In this document: piece by piece, positions 33,181 to 42,082 of the stretch
How the letters are laid out: every line of letters starts with the position of its first letter
Numbering within the stretch: the stretch's first letter is position 1
DNA from: Gramella sp. Hel_I_59
Lineage (GTDB): Bacteria; Bacteroidota; Bacteroidia; Flavobacteriales; Flavobacteriaceae
NCBI RefSeq assembly: GCF_006714895.1
Contig: NZ_VFME01000001.1
Location: 1,674,001-1,738,000 of the forward strand
Length of the DNA stretch: 64,000 nucleotides
Direction: 5' to 3'
Made by a program: the position numbers and the translations under genes
Notes under the pieces: generated by a model
What the model was told of the DNA's origin: nothing
Database searches by the model: none
What the model saw: only the letters and a program-made list of their open reading frames with translations

Positions 33181-34474
33181 CAGCTTTCTTATAGGTGTCC
33201 AGAGCTCTTTCACGAGCTTCTTTATGATCTACCATTTTCTCAGGATAATCATCGGTTCCAAATTCCGGGACCCACTCCTTAATATATTCGTGGTCCTTAT
33301 CATACTTATCAATTTGAGTGGTAGGATTAAAAATCCTGAAATATGGAGTTGCATCGACACCACTTCCAGCGATCCACTGCCAGTTGCCAACATTTGATGA
33401 CATTTCGTAGTCTAAAAGTTTTTCAGCAAAATAGGCTTCACCCCATCGCCAGTCGATAAGTAAATGTTTACAAAGAAAGGAGCCAACTAACATTCTCACC
33501 CGGTTATGCATGAAACCCGACTCATTTAATTGTCGCATTCCGGCGTCAACCAAAGGATATCCGGTTTCTCCTTTTTTCCATTTTTCAAATTCATCCTTAT
33601 TATTGCGCCACTTTATCCGGTCGTACTTAGATTTAAAAGCATCGGTCACCGTATCTGGATAGTGATACAGAATTTGCATGAAAAATTCTCTCCAAACTAA
33701 TTCCTCAAGAAAGGTTTTATTGTGTTCTTTATCTGCATCCCTTACCATTTGACGCACGCTTACCGTACCAAAACGTAAATGCGAAGCTAATCTTGAAGTT
33801 CCTTCTACAGCTGGAAAATTACGTTTGCCTTCGTAATCTTTGATCAAACCCGGAGTTACCTGGTAATCTGGAACCTTCAAATCTGATTCCTTAAAACCTA
33901 TGTCACTCAAGCTTAAATTAGGCAACCTGCTATTCTCATAGAGATTATCCATGTATCTGGTCGTGTAGTGAAAGTCGAGGTCCTTCTTTTTGAACTCTTC
34001 CATCCAGAGATTCTTGTAAGGAGTGTAAACTTTGTAGGGATCGCCATCTCCTTTAACCACTTCATCTTTTTCGAAGATAACCTGATCCTTAAAATCACAG
34101 AACTCGATCTGTTTCTTTTCCAATAATTCTGAAATTTCCTTATCACGTTCTTTGGCGTAAGGTTCATAATCGCGATTGGTGAAAACCTTTTTGATATCAT
34201 AAGATTCCAGTAGCTCCTGAAATATCTTTTTAGGCTTGCCGTGATACATTGCAATAGAGCTTCCGTTATTCTCCTGTAGCTCATCACGCATTTTTTGTAG
34301 GTTCTCGAAAATAAAAGTCACCCGTGCGTCGTCCTCGGGAAGCTTTTCAAGAATTTCAGAATCAAAAATAAAAATAGGCAGCACAGGATGGTCATCCCGC
34401 AATGCTGCCTTTAATCCTGCATTATCATCTAATCTAAGGTCCCTTCGGAACCAGAAAATATTCACTGTTCTCAT
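33170..34474 (-). CDS. phr: Deoxyribodipyrimidine photolyase (cryptochrome/photolyase family)
   Basis: Repairs cyclobutane pyrimidine dimers using light. At 434 residues it is of class I size. The N-terminal alpha/beta antenna domain starts [14 protein letters not shown]; the helical FAD domain carries the usual ENFxR-like [39 protein letters not shown] and [21 protein letters not shown] segments. Tryptophans for the electron-transfer chain are present in these motifs. The start ATG shares one base with the stop of the SDR gene upstream (TAATG), and an SRPBCC gene precedes that. This trio is a recurrent light/UV-response cluster, usually controlled by a MerR-type LitR regulator in other bacteria, but no regulator gene is next to it here. 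Confidence 0.93.
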   Translation of the reverse strand: MRTVNIFWFRRDLRLDDNAGLKAALRDDHPVLPIFIFDSEILEKLPEDDARVTFIFENLQKMRDELQENNGSSIAMYHGKPKKIFQELLESYDIKKVFTNRDYEPYAKERDKEISELLEKKQIEFCDFKDQVIFEKDEVVKGDGDPYKVYTPYKNLWMEEFKKKDLDFHYTTRYMDNLYENSRLPNLSLSDIGFKESDLKVPDYQVTPGLIKDYEGKRNFPAVEGTSRLASHLRFGTVSVRQMVRDADKEHNKTFLEELVWREFFMQILYHYPDTVTDAFKSKYDRIKWRNNKDEFEKWKKGETGYPLVDAGMRQLNESGFMHNRVRMLVGSFLCKHLLIDWRWGEAYFAEKLLDYEMSSNVGNWQWIAGSGVDATPYFRIFNPTTQIDKYDKDHEYIKEWVPEFGTDDYPEKMVDHKEARERALDTYKKAVSN

Positions 34475-35172
34475 TAATTAATGTTTAATGTAGAGAGACC
34501 TCCATCTACTCCTAATACCTGCCCGGTGATCCATGAACTTTTTTCAGTAAGTAAGAATCCGGCAAGGTTAGCAATATCTTTCGCCTGTCCAACTCTTTTT
34601 AATGGATGACGTTGATCCATTTTCTTTTTCTTATCGTCATTGGAAAGTAATTTTTCTGCCAGTGGTGTATCTGTAAGCGATGGAGCAATAACATTTACTC
34701 TAAAATTTGGTGCATACTCCGCCGCTAAGGATTTAGCAAAACCTTCAATAGCACCTTTTGCAGCAGCAACGCTGGTATGAAATGGCATTCCAACTTTTAC
34801 CGCTACAGTGCTAAAGAAAACAAGACTTGCCTGTTCAGATTTTTTTAATTTAGGTAATAATCCGTGAACCGAACGTACAAGTCCAAAGAAATTAAGATTC
34901 ATCTCTTTTTCGAAACTCTCAGGTTTCATCATTTTAAAGGGTTTCAGATCTATAGATCCCGGGCAATAAACCAATCCGTCGATTTGCTCCGGAAGATCTA
35001 CTTCTGAAATATCATCTTTTAGCACATCAAATTCGAAATGCTTAACATGATCTGTATCTAAATCTCCTTTTGATCTAGAAAGAGCGTAAACCTCATGATC
35101 TGCTTTCAGCATTTCTGAAATTTCATTTCCTATTCCGCTGCTTCCTCCTATGATAACTATATTCTTCTTCAT
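34474..35172 (-). CDS. SDR-family protein of the photolyase cluster, catalytic Tyr replaced
   Basis: A 232-residue Rossmann protein of the short-chain dehydrogenase/reductase superfamily. The nucleotide loop GGSSGIG is at about 9-15, the NNAG-type strand is LVYCPGSI (about 67-74), the catalytic-serine position is S121 in FFSTVAVKVG, and the YxxxK lysine is K139. The expected tyrosine four residues before it is a valine (V135, SVAAAKG). I therefore doubt ordinary dehydrogenase activity. The C terminus SSWITGQVLGVDGGLSTL is typical. It lies 5 bases after the SRPBCC gene and shares one base with phr. Its role beside photolyase is not known. Confidence 0.9.
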   Translation of the reverse strand: MKKNIVIIGGSSGIGNEISEMLKADHEVYALSRSKGDLDTDHVKHFEFDVLKDDISEVDLPEQIDGLVYCPGSIDLKPFKMMKPESFEKEMNLNFFGLVRSVHGLLPKLKKSEQASLVFFSTVAVKVGMPFHTSVAAAKGAIEGFAKSLAAEYAPNFRVNVIAPSLTDTPLAEKLLSNDDKKKKMDQRHPLKRVGQAKDIANLAGFLLTEKSSWITGQVLGVDGGLSTLNIN

Positions 35173-35177
35173 AATAA

Positions 35178-35687
35178 TTAGTTTAAAATATCGTGTTTTT
35201 GAGTCTGGTTCTGGGTTTCCGGTTCAGTATACTCTCCATATAACTCAATAAGTTTTTCTCTTCTGTAATCAAATATCTCTTTAAGTTTAGGTTCTACTAA
35301 AATTGGATGCGACAGGCGACCAAGAAAACCCATGGGAAGTTTATAATCTACTATATCTTCCATTTCCACACCTCCTGGTATTTCTTTAATAAAGTGTTTG
35401 TGATGCCAAAGCGCATATGGTCCAAATCTTTGTTCATCTATAAAGAACTCGTGATCACGGACCTGTGTGATCTCTGTAACCCATTTTGTTTTAATACCTG
35501 CTACGGGTGTTACTATATATTGAATAAGCTGACCTGGATACATGGGTCTATCTGCTCCTGAAAGTATTTTAAAGCCCATATAATCTGGAGTGATGGTTTT
35601 AAGATTTCGGGGATCTGATAAAAACTGCCAGGCTTCATCCACGGAAATGGGTAATTTTTGTTTGCTTTTCAGGGTATATATTTTCAT
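35178..35687 (-). CDS. SRPBCC family protein of the photolyase cluster
   Basis: A 169-residue START/Bet v 1-like (SRPBCC) protein: YTLKSKQKLPISVDEAWQFLSDPRN opening, GAD/TP loop, central VTEITQVRDHEFFIDEQRFGPYALWHHKHF and the C-terminal long helix (IFDYRREKLIELYGE). Members bind hydrophobic ligands or alter membranes; in photolyase clusters they are sometimes called cell-division-inhibitor-like, without firm evidence. First gene of the SRPBCC-SDR-phr operon. An 8-bp inverted repeat 34-65 bases upstream is a likely operator. Confidence 0.88.
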   Translation of the reverse strand: MKIYTLKSKQKLPISVDEAWQFLSDPRNLKTITPDYMGFKILSGADRPMYPGQLIQYIVTPVAGIKTKWVTEITQVRDHEFFIDEQRFGPYALWHHKHFIKEIPGGVEMEDIVDYKLPMGFLGRLSHPILVEPKLKEIFDYRREKLIELYGEYTEPETQNQTQKHDILN

Positions 35688-35720
35688 CAGATAATATTTT
35701 ATATAAAATTACACGTATAG

Positions 35721-35752
35721 TTGTTTAAAGTAAAATATAAATAGTTAAACAA
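35721..35752. promoter_or_regulatory. Candidate operator (8-bp inverted repeat) of the photolyase cluster
   Basis: TTGTTTAA (35721-35728) and TTAAACAA (35745-35752) form perfect inverted arms separated by 16 bases. The outer flanks are also partly symmetric (ATTACAC left, GTGTAAAT right). It lies 34-65 bases before the SRPBCC start, in the region where a MerR-type light regulator would bind. Confidence 0.5.
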
Positions 35753-35794
35753 AGTGTAAATCTGATGTTTATAGATAATTCAGTCTTAATTAGA

Positions 35795-35828
35795 TTTTGA
35801 TTTAGTTAGCTGAATAAACTTATCTTTA
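35795..35828 (+). promoter_or_regulatory. Promoter of the DUF2911 gene
   Basis: TTTTG at 35795-35799 and TATCTTTA at 35821-35828 (one mismatch) are spaced by 21 bases, close to the Bacteroidota consensus. The ATG follows at 35850. Confidence 0.6.
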
Positions 35829-35849
35829 TTAAAATTTAAACTACTACAC

Positions 35850-36695
35850 ATGAAAAGATTATTAGCATTTGCTTTAGTGCTCTGCACTGGATTCTCGGGA
35901 TTCGCACAGGTTGAAGCACCACAACCAAGTCCGCTTGGAAAAATGGAACAAAAAGTTGGGTTAACCGATATCACGCTTGAATATTCCAGGCCTGCAATGA
36001 GAGGGCGTACGATTTTTGGAGATCTGGTACCTTTTGACAAAGTTTGGAGAACTGGTGCAAATCTGAACACTATTATTACATTTTCTGATGATGTAAAAGT
36101 AGGAGGTAAGGAACTGGCTAAAGGTTCGTATGCTATCTACACTAAACCTCAAAAAGACCAATGGACAATGATGTTCTACGAAACAACGAATAACTGGGGA
36201 GTGCCTCAGGAATGGGATGATTCCAAAGTTGCCCTTACCGCTACTGCAGCGGTAGAGGAGATGCCCTTTAAAATGGAGACTTTCACCATTGTTATCGATG
36301 AACTAAAAAATGATGCTGCAAATCTTAACTTTCTATGGGAAAATACCGTAGCTATTCTGGAAATCGAAGTGCCTACAGATAACCGTACCATGGCGAGTAT
36401 AGATAAGGTAATGAATGGACCAACGGCTCAGGATTATTTCTCAGCTGCCTCTTATTATCACGAAGCCGGGAAAGATATGGAGAAAGCATACACCTGGGTT
36501 AAAAAGGCCAATGAGATGAGCGAAGGTAAAGCATATTGGATGCTTAGAAGACAATCTTTAATCGAAGCGGAGATGGGTAAAACCAAGGATGCTATTGCCA
36601 CTGCCAAAAAATCTCTTTCTGCTGCAGAAGCTGCAAATAATGCAGATTATGTGAAAATGAATAAAGAATCGATAGCGGAGTGGGAAGCTAAATAA
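35850..36695 (+). CDS. DUF2911 domain-containing exported protein
   Basis: A 281-residue secreted protein with signal peptide (about 1-20, ending SGFAQ). Residues 30-175 form a DUF2911 domain, recognisable from SPLGKMEQKVGLTDITLEYSRPAMRGR, IFGDLVPFDKVWRTGANLNT and KGSYAIYTKPQKDQWTMMF. The C-terminal 90 residues are helical and TPR-like (AAASYYHEAGKDMEKAYTWVKKA...). The domain is widespread in Bacteroidota and of unknown function. It is a single-gene unit with its own promoter at 35795-35828 and a strong terminator at 36715-36749. Confidence 0.87.
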   Translation: MKRLLAFALVLCTGFSGFAQVEAPQPSPLGKMEQKVGLTDITLEYSRPAMRGRTIFGDLVPFDKVWRTGANLNTIITFSDDVKVGGKELAKGSYAIYTKPQKDQWTMMFYETTNNWGVPQEWDDSKVALTATAAVEEMPFKMETFTIVIDELKNDAANLNFLWENTVAILEIEVPTDNRTMASIDKVMNGPTAQDYFSAASYYHEAGKDMEKAYTWVKKANEMSEGKAYWMLRRQSLIEAEMGKTKDAIATAKKSLSAAEAANNADYVKMNKESIAEWEAK

Positions 36696-36714
36696 GCTGA
36701 AAACACTATGTATT

Positions 36715-36749
36715 AAAAAAGGCTTCAGTTTGAACTGAAGCCTTTTTTT
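36715..36749. terminator. Bidirectional terminator between the DUF2911 gene and the Gfo/Idh/MocA gene
   Basis: The 10-bp stem GGCTTCAGTT (36721-36730) pairs with AACTGAAGCC (36733-36742) over a 2-base gap, with A6 before and T7 after it. It can serve both converging transcripts. Confidence 0.88.
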
Positions 36750-37719
36750 AATATTCTAATTTAATCTCTTTCCTGATGGAATCCAACAATTGCATTAATT
36801 CCAGGGTGTTTTCTGTAGACCAGATATCACTTTCGGTTTTATTATTCAGAAGCATTTCTCCTACATGCTCCGCTTCGTATGTGTAGCCATTATTTTCTAC
36901 TCCGTAATCACGCACTTCATGCTTACCATCTTTATGCGTAGTGATCGAAGTTGGTTCATGGAACCTTGAATTCATGATCACTTTAGATTCTTCAAATTCC
37001 AGGATAGCTTCAGTAGGAGTTTTTTCCTTAAAAGTTGAAGTGAGTTCTACCTCAATATTCTGGTCATAATGAAATTTGATATCGCAGGATTCGTCAACTC
37101 CGGTTTCTGCTAATTGAGCTTCCGCGGTAATTCTATTAGGCATACCGAGTAAACGATAGGCGAGAAACACTGGATAAATTCCAATATCAAGAAGACTACC
37201 GCCTCCAAGGGATTTATTAAACAGTCTTTTAGTTTCGTCAAATTCTGCAGGAAACCCGAAGTCTGCTTTTAAAGATTTTAGCTTTCCATATTCCATATTT
37301 TTAAACTTGGTTTCCAGGTCACGAAAGTGAGGTAGAAACGCGGTCCAGAGTGCTTCCATAATAAAGACATTCTTTTCCCTGGCCAGGCTTATCATTTCGC
37401 CAGCCTGCTTATAATTTAAGGCAAATGGTTTTTCACAAAGTACAGCTTTGCCATGCTCGATACATTTGATGGCGAGTTCATGATGGAAGGCATGTGGTGT
37501 GGCGATATAAACTACCTGTACCTGTTCATCTTTTAACAGCCCTTCATAACTATCATAAGATTTCTCAGCTTCGAACTCTGCAGCGAATTCTTCAGCTTTA
37601 TTAAGATCACGACTTGCTACTGCATAAAGTTCAGCATTATAGGCATGTTGTAATCCATCACAGAACTTTCCAGCGATCTTTCCAAGACCCAGAATTCCCC
37701 ATTTTATTTTTTGACTCAT
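36748..37719 (-). CDS. Gfo/Idh/MocA family oxidoreductase
   Basis: A 323-residue NAD(P)-dependent oxidoreductase. The Rossmann loop is WGILGLGKIAGKF (about 7-19); the catalytic EKP motif lies in GKAVLCEKPFALN (about 90-102), and VVYIATPHAFHHELA is typical of sugar dehydrogenases. The second-domain GGGSLLDIGIYPVF matches the family, with the Asp and His-type residues that bind sugars. Substrate cannot be assigned. Its start overlaps the symporter stop by 4 bases (ATGA), so it is the last gene of the PIG-L / peptide / symporter / dehydrogenase operon and probably oxidises the imported sugar or sugar derivative. Confidence 0.92.
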   Translation of the reverse strand: MSQKIKWGILGLGKIAGKFCDGLQHAYNAELYAVASRDLNKAEEFAAEFEAEKSYDSYEGLLKDEQVQVVYIATPHAFHHELAIKCIEHGKAVLCEKPFALNYKQAGEMISLAREKNVFIMEALWTAFLPHFRDLETKFKNMEYGKLKSLKADFGFPAEFDETKRLFNKSLGGGSLLDIGIYPVFLAYRLLGMPNRITAEAQLAETGVDESCDIKFHYDQNIEVELTSTFKEKTPTEAILEFEESKVIMNSRFHEPTSITTHKDGKHEVRDYGVENNGYTYEAEHVGEMLLNNKTESDIWSTENTLELMQLLDSIRKEIKLEY

Positions 37720-39416
37720 GTTGTGCTTACTTGAGGTTTATCATTTCGAAAAAGTTGAATAAGTAGCGCTATGGACATTACCAATACGCAACCCAGTACA
37801 TTCAGCCATAAGTAGGGCATTATATCCATTTTAAATACAATGATCACGATGATCTGTGTAATAATCGCTGCTATAAAAACGGCATTGCTTCGCACATATT
37901 TTATAAAAAATGCCAGTAGAAAAATACCTAGAACATTTCCATAAAAGATACTTCCAATGATGTTTACTAACTGAATCAGGTTATCAAATAGATCAGCAAG
38001 ACTTGCAAACAGGATCGCAATAGCTCCCCACATTAATGTAAACCATTTGGAAGCTGCCAGGTAATGCTCATCACTTTTGTTCTCTTTATGATTTCTGCGG
38101 TATAGATCGATCACGGTGGTTGACGCCAGAGCATTTAATTCTGAAGCAGTGGAAGACATTGCAGCTGATAAAATCACAGCAAGCAGCAATCCAATAAATC
38201 CCCTCGGAAGATTATTCAGAATAAAATGAATAAATACGTAATCTTTATCATTGCTTTCAGCTTTTACATCTGAAGCATCAATAAAAGTCTTTGCTTCCTC
38301 CCGAATTGCGAATTGTTCTTTCTCCAGAGCTGAATATTGTTCTCTAAAATTGGCAGTTTCAGTTTCATCGAGTGAAGTTATCGAGGCATATTCGAGTCCG
38401 AGTTCTTTTTTCTTCTCCTGAACATCATCATGCTCCAGCATTAGATCTTTGTACTGCTCGGCATAATCTGAATTTAGAACAGTTTCGGTCGCCGCGGGAT
38501 TGAAATTTAAGGGAGCAGGATTGAATTGATAAAAGACAAAAACCATAACTCCTACCAAAAGAATGAAGAATTGTAACGGTACTTTCAGGAGTCCGTTAAA
38601 GATCATTCCCAACTGACTTTCCCTGACAGATCCACCAGATAAATATCGTTGTACCTGACTTTGATCTGTTCCGAAGTAGGAGAGCATAAGGAAAGTCCCA
38701 CCAATGATTCCACTCCATATCGTGTACCTGTTATTAAAATCGAAGCCAAAATCCAGTATATCCATTTTACCGCTGGTACCAGCAATTTCAAGAGCTTTCG
38801 TGAAAGTTACTTCCTCTGGAAGATAACTAAGAATTATAAAAAAGGCAACGAACATCCCAGTGAGGATCACAGCCATTTGCTGTTTATGAGTGACGCTTAC
38901 CGCTTTAGTTCCTCCTGAAACCGTGTAAATAATTACCAGTACTCCAATCGCGATGGTAAGATAGGTAAGGTTCCAGCCCAGAACGGCGGAAAGAACGATT
39001 GCCGGGGCAAAAATGGTGATCCCTGCCGCCAGTCCACGCTGAATTAAGAATAGTATAGCGGTTAAAGTTCTTGTTTTCTGATCAAAACGTGACTCCAGAT
39101 ACTCATAAGCTGTATATACTTTAAGCCTGTGGTAAATAGGGATAAATACAATACAAATAATAACGATCGCAATGGGCAGGCCAAAATAGAACTGGACAAA
39201 TCCCATTCCGTCATGATAAGCCTGTCCCGGAGTTGATAAAAAGGTAATTGCACTTGCCTGGGTTGCCATAACAGATAAGCCGATGGTCCACCACCTGGCG
39301 TCTTTACCACCTCCAACATAATCTTCAACATTCGAACTTCCGCGAGACTGGTAAACTCCATACCATACGATAAACGCGATCGTACCAATTAGAATGATCC
39401 AGTCTATTAATTCCAT
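37716..39416 (-). CDS. Sodium:solute symporter (SSS family)
   Basis: A 566-residue inner-membrane transporter with about 13 membrane segments. SSS features are YVGGGKDARWWTIGLSVMATQASAITFLSTPGQAYHDG-type TM1 region, YTVSGGTKAVSVTHKQQMAVI and the LLAVILSAAMSSTASELNALAST segment that forms part of the sodium site. A soluble, charged loop of about 100 residues (about 300-390) separates TM7 and TM8. The substrate is probably a sugar or sugar derivative, given the PIG-L deacetylase upstream and Gfo/Idh/MocA dehydrogenase downstream. A 35-aa membrane peptide gene ends one base before this start and may encode a small partner subunit. Confidence 0.93.
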   Translation of the reverse strand: MELIDWIILIGTIAFIVWYGVYQSRGSSNVEDYVGGGKDARWWTIGLSVMATQASAITFLSTPGQAYHDGMGFVQFYFGLPIAIVIICIVFIPIYHRLKVYTAYEYLESRFDQKTRTLTAILFLIQRGLAAGITIFAPAIVLSAVLGWNLTYLTIAIGVLVIIYTVSGGTKAVSVTHKQQMAVILTGMFVAFFIILSYLPEEVTFTKALEIAGTSGKMDILDFGFDFNNRYTIWSGIIGGTFLMLSYFGTDQSQVQRYLSGGSVRESQLGMIFNGLLKVPLQFFILLVGVMVFVFYQFNPAPLNFNPAATETVLNSDYAEQYKDLMLEHDDVQEKKKELGLEYASITSLDETETANFREQYSALEKEQFAIREEAKTFIDASDVKAESNDKDYVFIHFILNNLPRGFIGLLLAVILSAAMSSTASELNALASTTVIDLYRRNHKENKSDEHYLAASKWFTLMWGAIAILFASLADLFDNLIQLVNIIGSIFYGNVLGIFLLAFFIKYVRSNAVFIAAIITQIIVIIVFKMDIMPYLWLNVLGCVLVMSIALLIQLFRNDKPQVSTT

Positions 39417-39417
39417 A

Positions 39418-39525
39418 TTAGGCGAATAGGTTCATGATTAAATAGAAAATAACGATATAAAGAACGTTAACGACCAGGACGATCGTATAGCTTTTCTTCC
39501 ATTGGTATGTTTCTGGCTTTTCCAT
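39418..39525 (-). CDS. Small membrane peptide (35 aa) between PIG-L and symporter genes
   Basis: A short frame not listed by length-limited gene finding: ATG at 39525-39523, stop at 39420-39418. It starts MEKPETYQWKKSYTI and the remaining 20 residues form a single hydrophobic helix ending in MNLFA. Its ATG shares a base with the PIG-L stop (TAATG), and its stop is one base before the symporter start, so all three are translationally coupled. Small helper subunits of SSS transporters are known in other systems (YhdT with PanF, YjcH with ActP); this could be another, which is inference. I have not matched it to a named family. Confidence 0.75.
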   Translation of the reverse strand: MEKPETYQWKKSYTIVLVVNVLYIVIFYLIMNLFA

Positions 39526-42014
39526 TATTTTCCTATAGAGATCATATTAGCAAAAAGTCGATATGCTCCTGGGACTGCCTCAGGAAATTGTCTGAAAAAA
39601 CTGAGTCCGGTATATATATAATATCCTTCACCATATTCAGCGACCAATAAACTTCCTGAAGATGGCTCTTCATTTGGATCATTCATATACAAAGGAGCTT
39701 CAAATTCTTGTGACCAGGAATCGGCGAAGTATAAACCTCTTTCCTGCACCCAATTCTCAAAATCTGAACTTTCCAGTTTATTCGGGGAATTTAAGAGCTC
39801 GTGCTCAGGCAGGTTGAAACCGACTTTCGCATTTTCATTGGTCACTCTATCCCGAGAAAGCTGCAGGTTGAATGGAGCGATCTGGTCTGTAACCAATCCG
39901 CGATTGGTATTGTACTGCAAAATAAGATTCCCGCCTTCTTCTACGTATTTAAATAGTTCTTGTTTCTGAAATTTCAGATCCTCAATAATATTGAAGGATC
40001 TAATTCCAAGAACCACGGCGTCATATTTTTTTAATGAGTTCGCATTAATTGTTGAAGGATCGAGCATGTCTACTTTGTAACCCATCTGGCGTATCGCTTC
40101 CGGCACGACATCACCAGCACCAGCAATGTATCCTACAAGTTCACCCTTTTTCTTGATATCTAATTTAACCAGTTCCAGCTTCGCCTTTTGAATGAGGTTC
40201 TGCCCGGGAATATAATCGTAATCAATGGAAATAACATTTTGATCATAATTGTTATTCTCGGTCTCCAGGACTGGATTTAAAGTTATTTCACTTTGACCTT
40301 CAGGAGGAAAAATTGAAAATTTAAATGTTTGAGCACCACCTTTTGGTGCAATGTTTACTTTAAATTCAGTTGGTGTAAAGCTCCAATCTTTTTCAGAATT
40401 TAATTTTAAAGTTCCCGATAGATCAGCCTGGTTGGCTTGAATGGTGATCTCCGCAGTTTTAGATTCCGAGGAATTAAAGACAAGAATATCTTCGTGTAAA
40501 TTAAGTTCAGCCTTCGGAATCACCTTGAAATTTTCATAAGTTTCTCCGGAAACCGGGTCGTTGAATTTGTAAAGGATCGGTTTCTCAAAAGTTATAGGCT
40601 CGCCATTAATTTCAAGATTGAATATTGCTTTATTCTGAAGTGGTGTTTGAGGTAAACCTCTAAGATTTTGATCATTTACTTGATACATCCCAATGGAACC
40701 TGCAGATTTTAACCAGTATGGATTGGTGAAATCTGCATTTTCCGGAAGTCGGAATTCCAGGTTCTCGTTCCAGGATGAATTATTATTCAAACTTTCTGCT
40801 GGTTCTATTTTCGTATTATTCGGAACAAGCTCTACGGAATTTAATTTAACCTGAGCAGAACTTCTATTGATCGCTTCCAGTTTTATATTAACTTCTTCTG
40901 AAGGTGTTACGGAAGCTCGGTCTGCAATGGCTTCAAGATAAAGCCCGGAACTGGCATAAATGATATCCTTGATCTGCCGGGTTTTTATCTCTTGCCAGTG
41001 TTCATCCTGAAGATTCTGAATGAGTTGGTAAGCTTTAAGAAGTTCTGGTAGACTTTTAGAGGGATCTTCAAAATTGAAGTCATCCTGAACCTTGTTTAAA
41101 ATAGCACCAATTTCTTTCCCTCCCTGAATTCTATTCCAGCTGGTATCAATTCCGTCGAAAATATTAGAATCATCGGTCGGCATTTCACCTTTGATAAGTT
41201 CGATATATTCCATTTGCTTGCCACGACTTCCGGTACTTCCAAAACCCTGTGATTTATGCTGACTTCTACTAAGACTCGCGATCTCAGGATTGGAAAGTCC
41301 TTTTATGGGAAAAAACGTTCCGGTATCAAAGGTCAGGAATCTCGTTTTATCAGCTTCTTCAAATGCTTCACTACCTCCATAGAACCATGGAGAGGTATTA
41401 AAGAAAAGTCTCTTGGGGTCATAGGTTTCAACCAATTCTAGTTGATCCTGATATTTGTTTGCATCACCGGCCATTTCAAAAGCTTCCACGCTCAGCATGG
41501 CAGAAGAAGTGTGGTGTCCGTGAGTACTTCCCGGTGTACGATGATCAAACCTGTTAATGATCACATCTGGCCTGAATTTTCGAATGATCCAGACAACATC
41601 ACTAAGCACCTCATTTTTGTTCCAGATTTCCAGTGTTTCAGACGGAGTTTTGGAGTAACCAAAATCATTCGCGCGGGTAAAAAATTGCTCTCCGCCATCG
41701 ATTTTTCTGGCAGCCAGTAATTCCTGAGTTCTAATCATCCCCAGCTGCTCTCTCAATTCTGGTCCAACAAGATTTTGACCACCATCTCCTCGGGTTAAGG
41801 AAAGGTAAGCAGTTCTGGCGTTCACTTCATTTGAAAAATGAGAGATCAACCTGGTGTTTTCATCATCTGGATGTGCTGCCACATAGAGAACAGAACCTAA
41901 AAAGTTTAGTTTCTGAATTTCTGAATATATATCTGAAGAACTCCATTTTTCAGGAGTCTGTGCATTGGAGAAAGTAAAGCCTAATAAGAATAGGGTAAAA
42001 AGTATTTTCCGCAT
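39525..42014 (-). CDS. PIG-L family deacetylase, large exported form
   Basis: About 829 residues. I use the ATG at 42014, not 42050, because the only good promoter (-7 element at 42032-42039) lies between them. A signal peptide (about 1-19, ending SNAQ) precedes the PIG-L domain (about 35-290) with its zinc motif AAHPDDEN and a second metal site in GHHTSS. The central part is beta-rich, and residues 600-829 resemble a ThuA/glutamine-amidotransferase-like alpha/beta domain (AVVLGIRSFN, GGNLILQYNTNRG). PIG-L enzymes de-N-acetylate GlcNAc-containing sugars, so this periplasmic form may trim an amino-sugar substrate before uptake by the coupled symporter. The substrate is unknown. Confidence 0.88.
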   Translation of the reverse strand: MRKILFTLFLLGFTFSNAQTPEKWSSSDIYSEIQKLNFLGSVLYVAAHPDDENTRLISHFSNEVNARTAYLSLTRGDGGQNLVGPELREQLGMIRTQELLAARKIDGGEQFFTRANDFGYSKTPSETLEIWNKNEVLSDVVWIIRKFRPDVIINRFDHRTPGSTHGHHTSSAMLSVEAFEMAGDANKYQDQLELVETYDPKRLFFNTSPWFYGGSEAFEEADKTRFLTFDTGTFFPIKGLSNPEIASLSRSQHKSQGFGSTGSRGKQMEYIELIKGEMPTDDSNIFDGIDTSWNRIQGGKEIGAILNKVQDDFNFEDPSKSLPELLKAYQLIQNLQDEHWQEIKTRQIKDIIYASSGLYLEAIADRASVTPSEEVNIKLEAINRSSAQVKLNSVELVPNNTKIEPAESLNNNSSWNENLEFRLPENADFTNPYWLKSAGSIGMYQVNDQNLRGLPQTPLQNKAIFNLEINGEPITFEKPILYKFNDPVSGETYENFKVIPKAELNLHEDILVFNSSESKTAEITIQANQADLSGTLKLNSEKDWSFTPTEFKVNIAPKGGAQTFKFSIFPPEGQSEITLNPVLETENNNYDQNVISIDYDYIPGQNLIQKAKLELVKLDIKKKGELVGYIAGAGDVVPEAIRQMGYKVDMLDPSTINANSLKKYDAVVLGIRSFNIIEDLKFQKQELFKYVEEGGNLILQYNTNRGLVTDQIAPFNLQLSRDRVTNENAKVGFNLPEHELLNSPNKLESSDFENWVQERGLYFADSWSQEFEAPLYMNDPNEEPSSGSLLVAEYGEGYYIYTGLSFFRQFPEAVPGAYRLFANMISIGK

Positions 42015-42031
42015 TGAATAATAGGTTTCAT

Positions 42032-42039
42032 CAAATATA
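42032..42039 (-). promoter_or_regulatory. -7 promoter element of the PIG-L/symporter operon
   Basis: Minus strand TATATTTG, a perfect TAnnTTTG match 18 bases upstream of the ATG at 42014. It excludes the longer start at 42050. Confidence 0.6.
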
Positions 42040-42082
42040 AAAGAATTCAAATCGTCCTGAAGCCTATTTGAGATCTTTTAGG

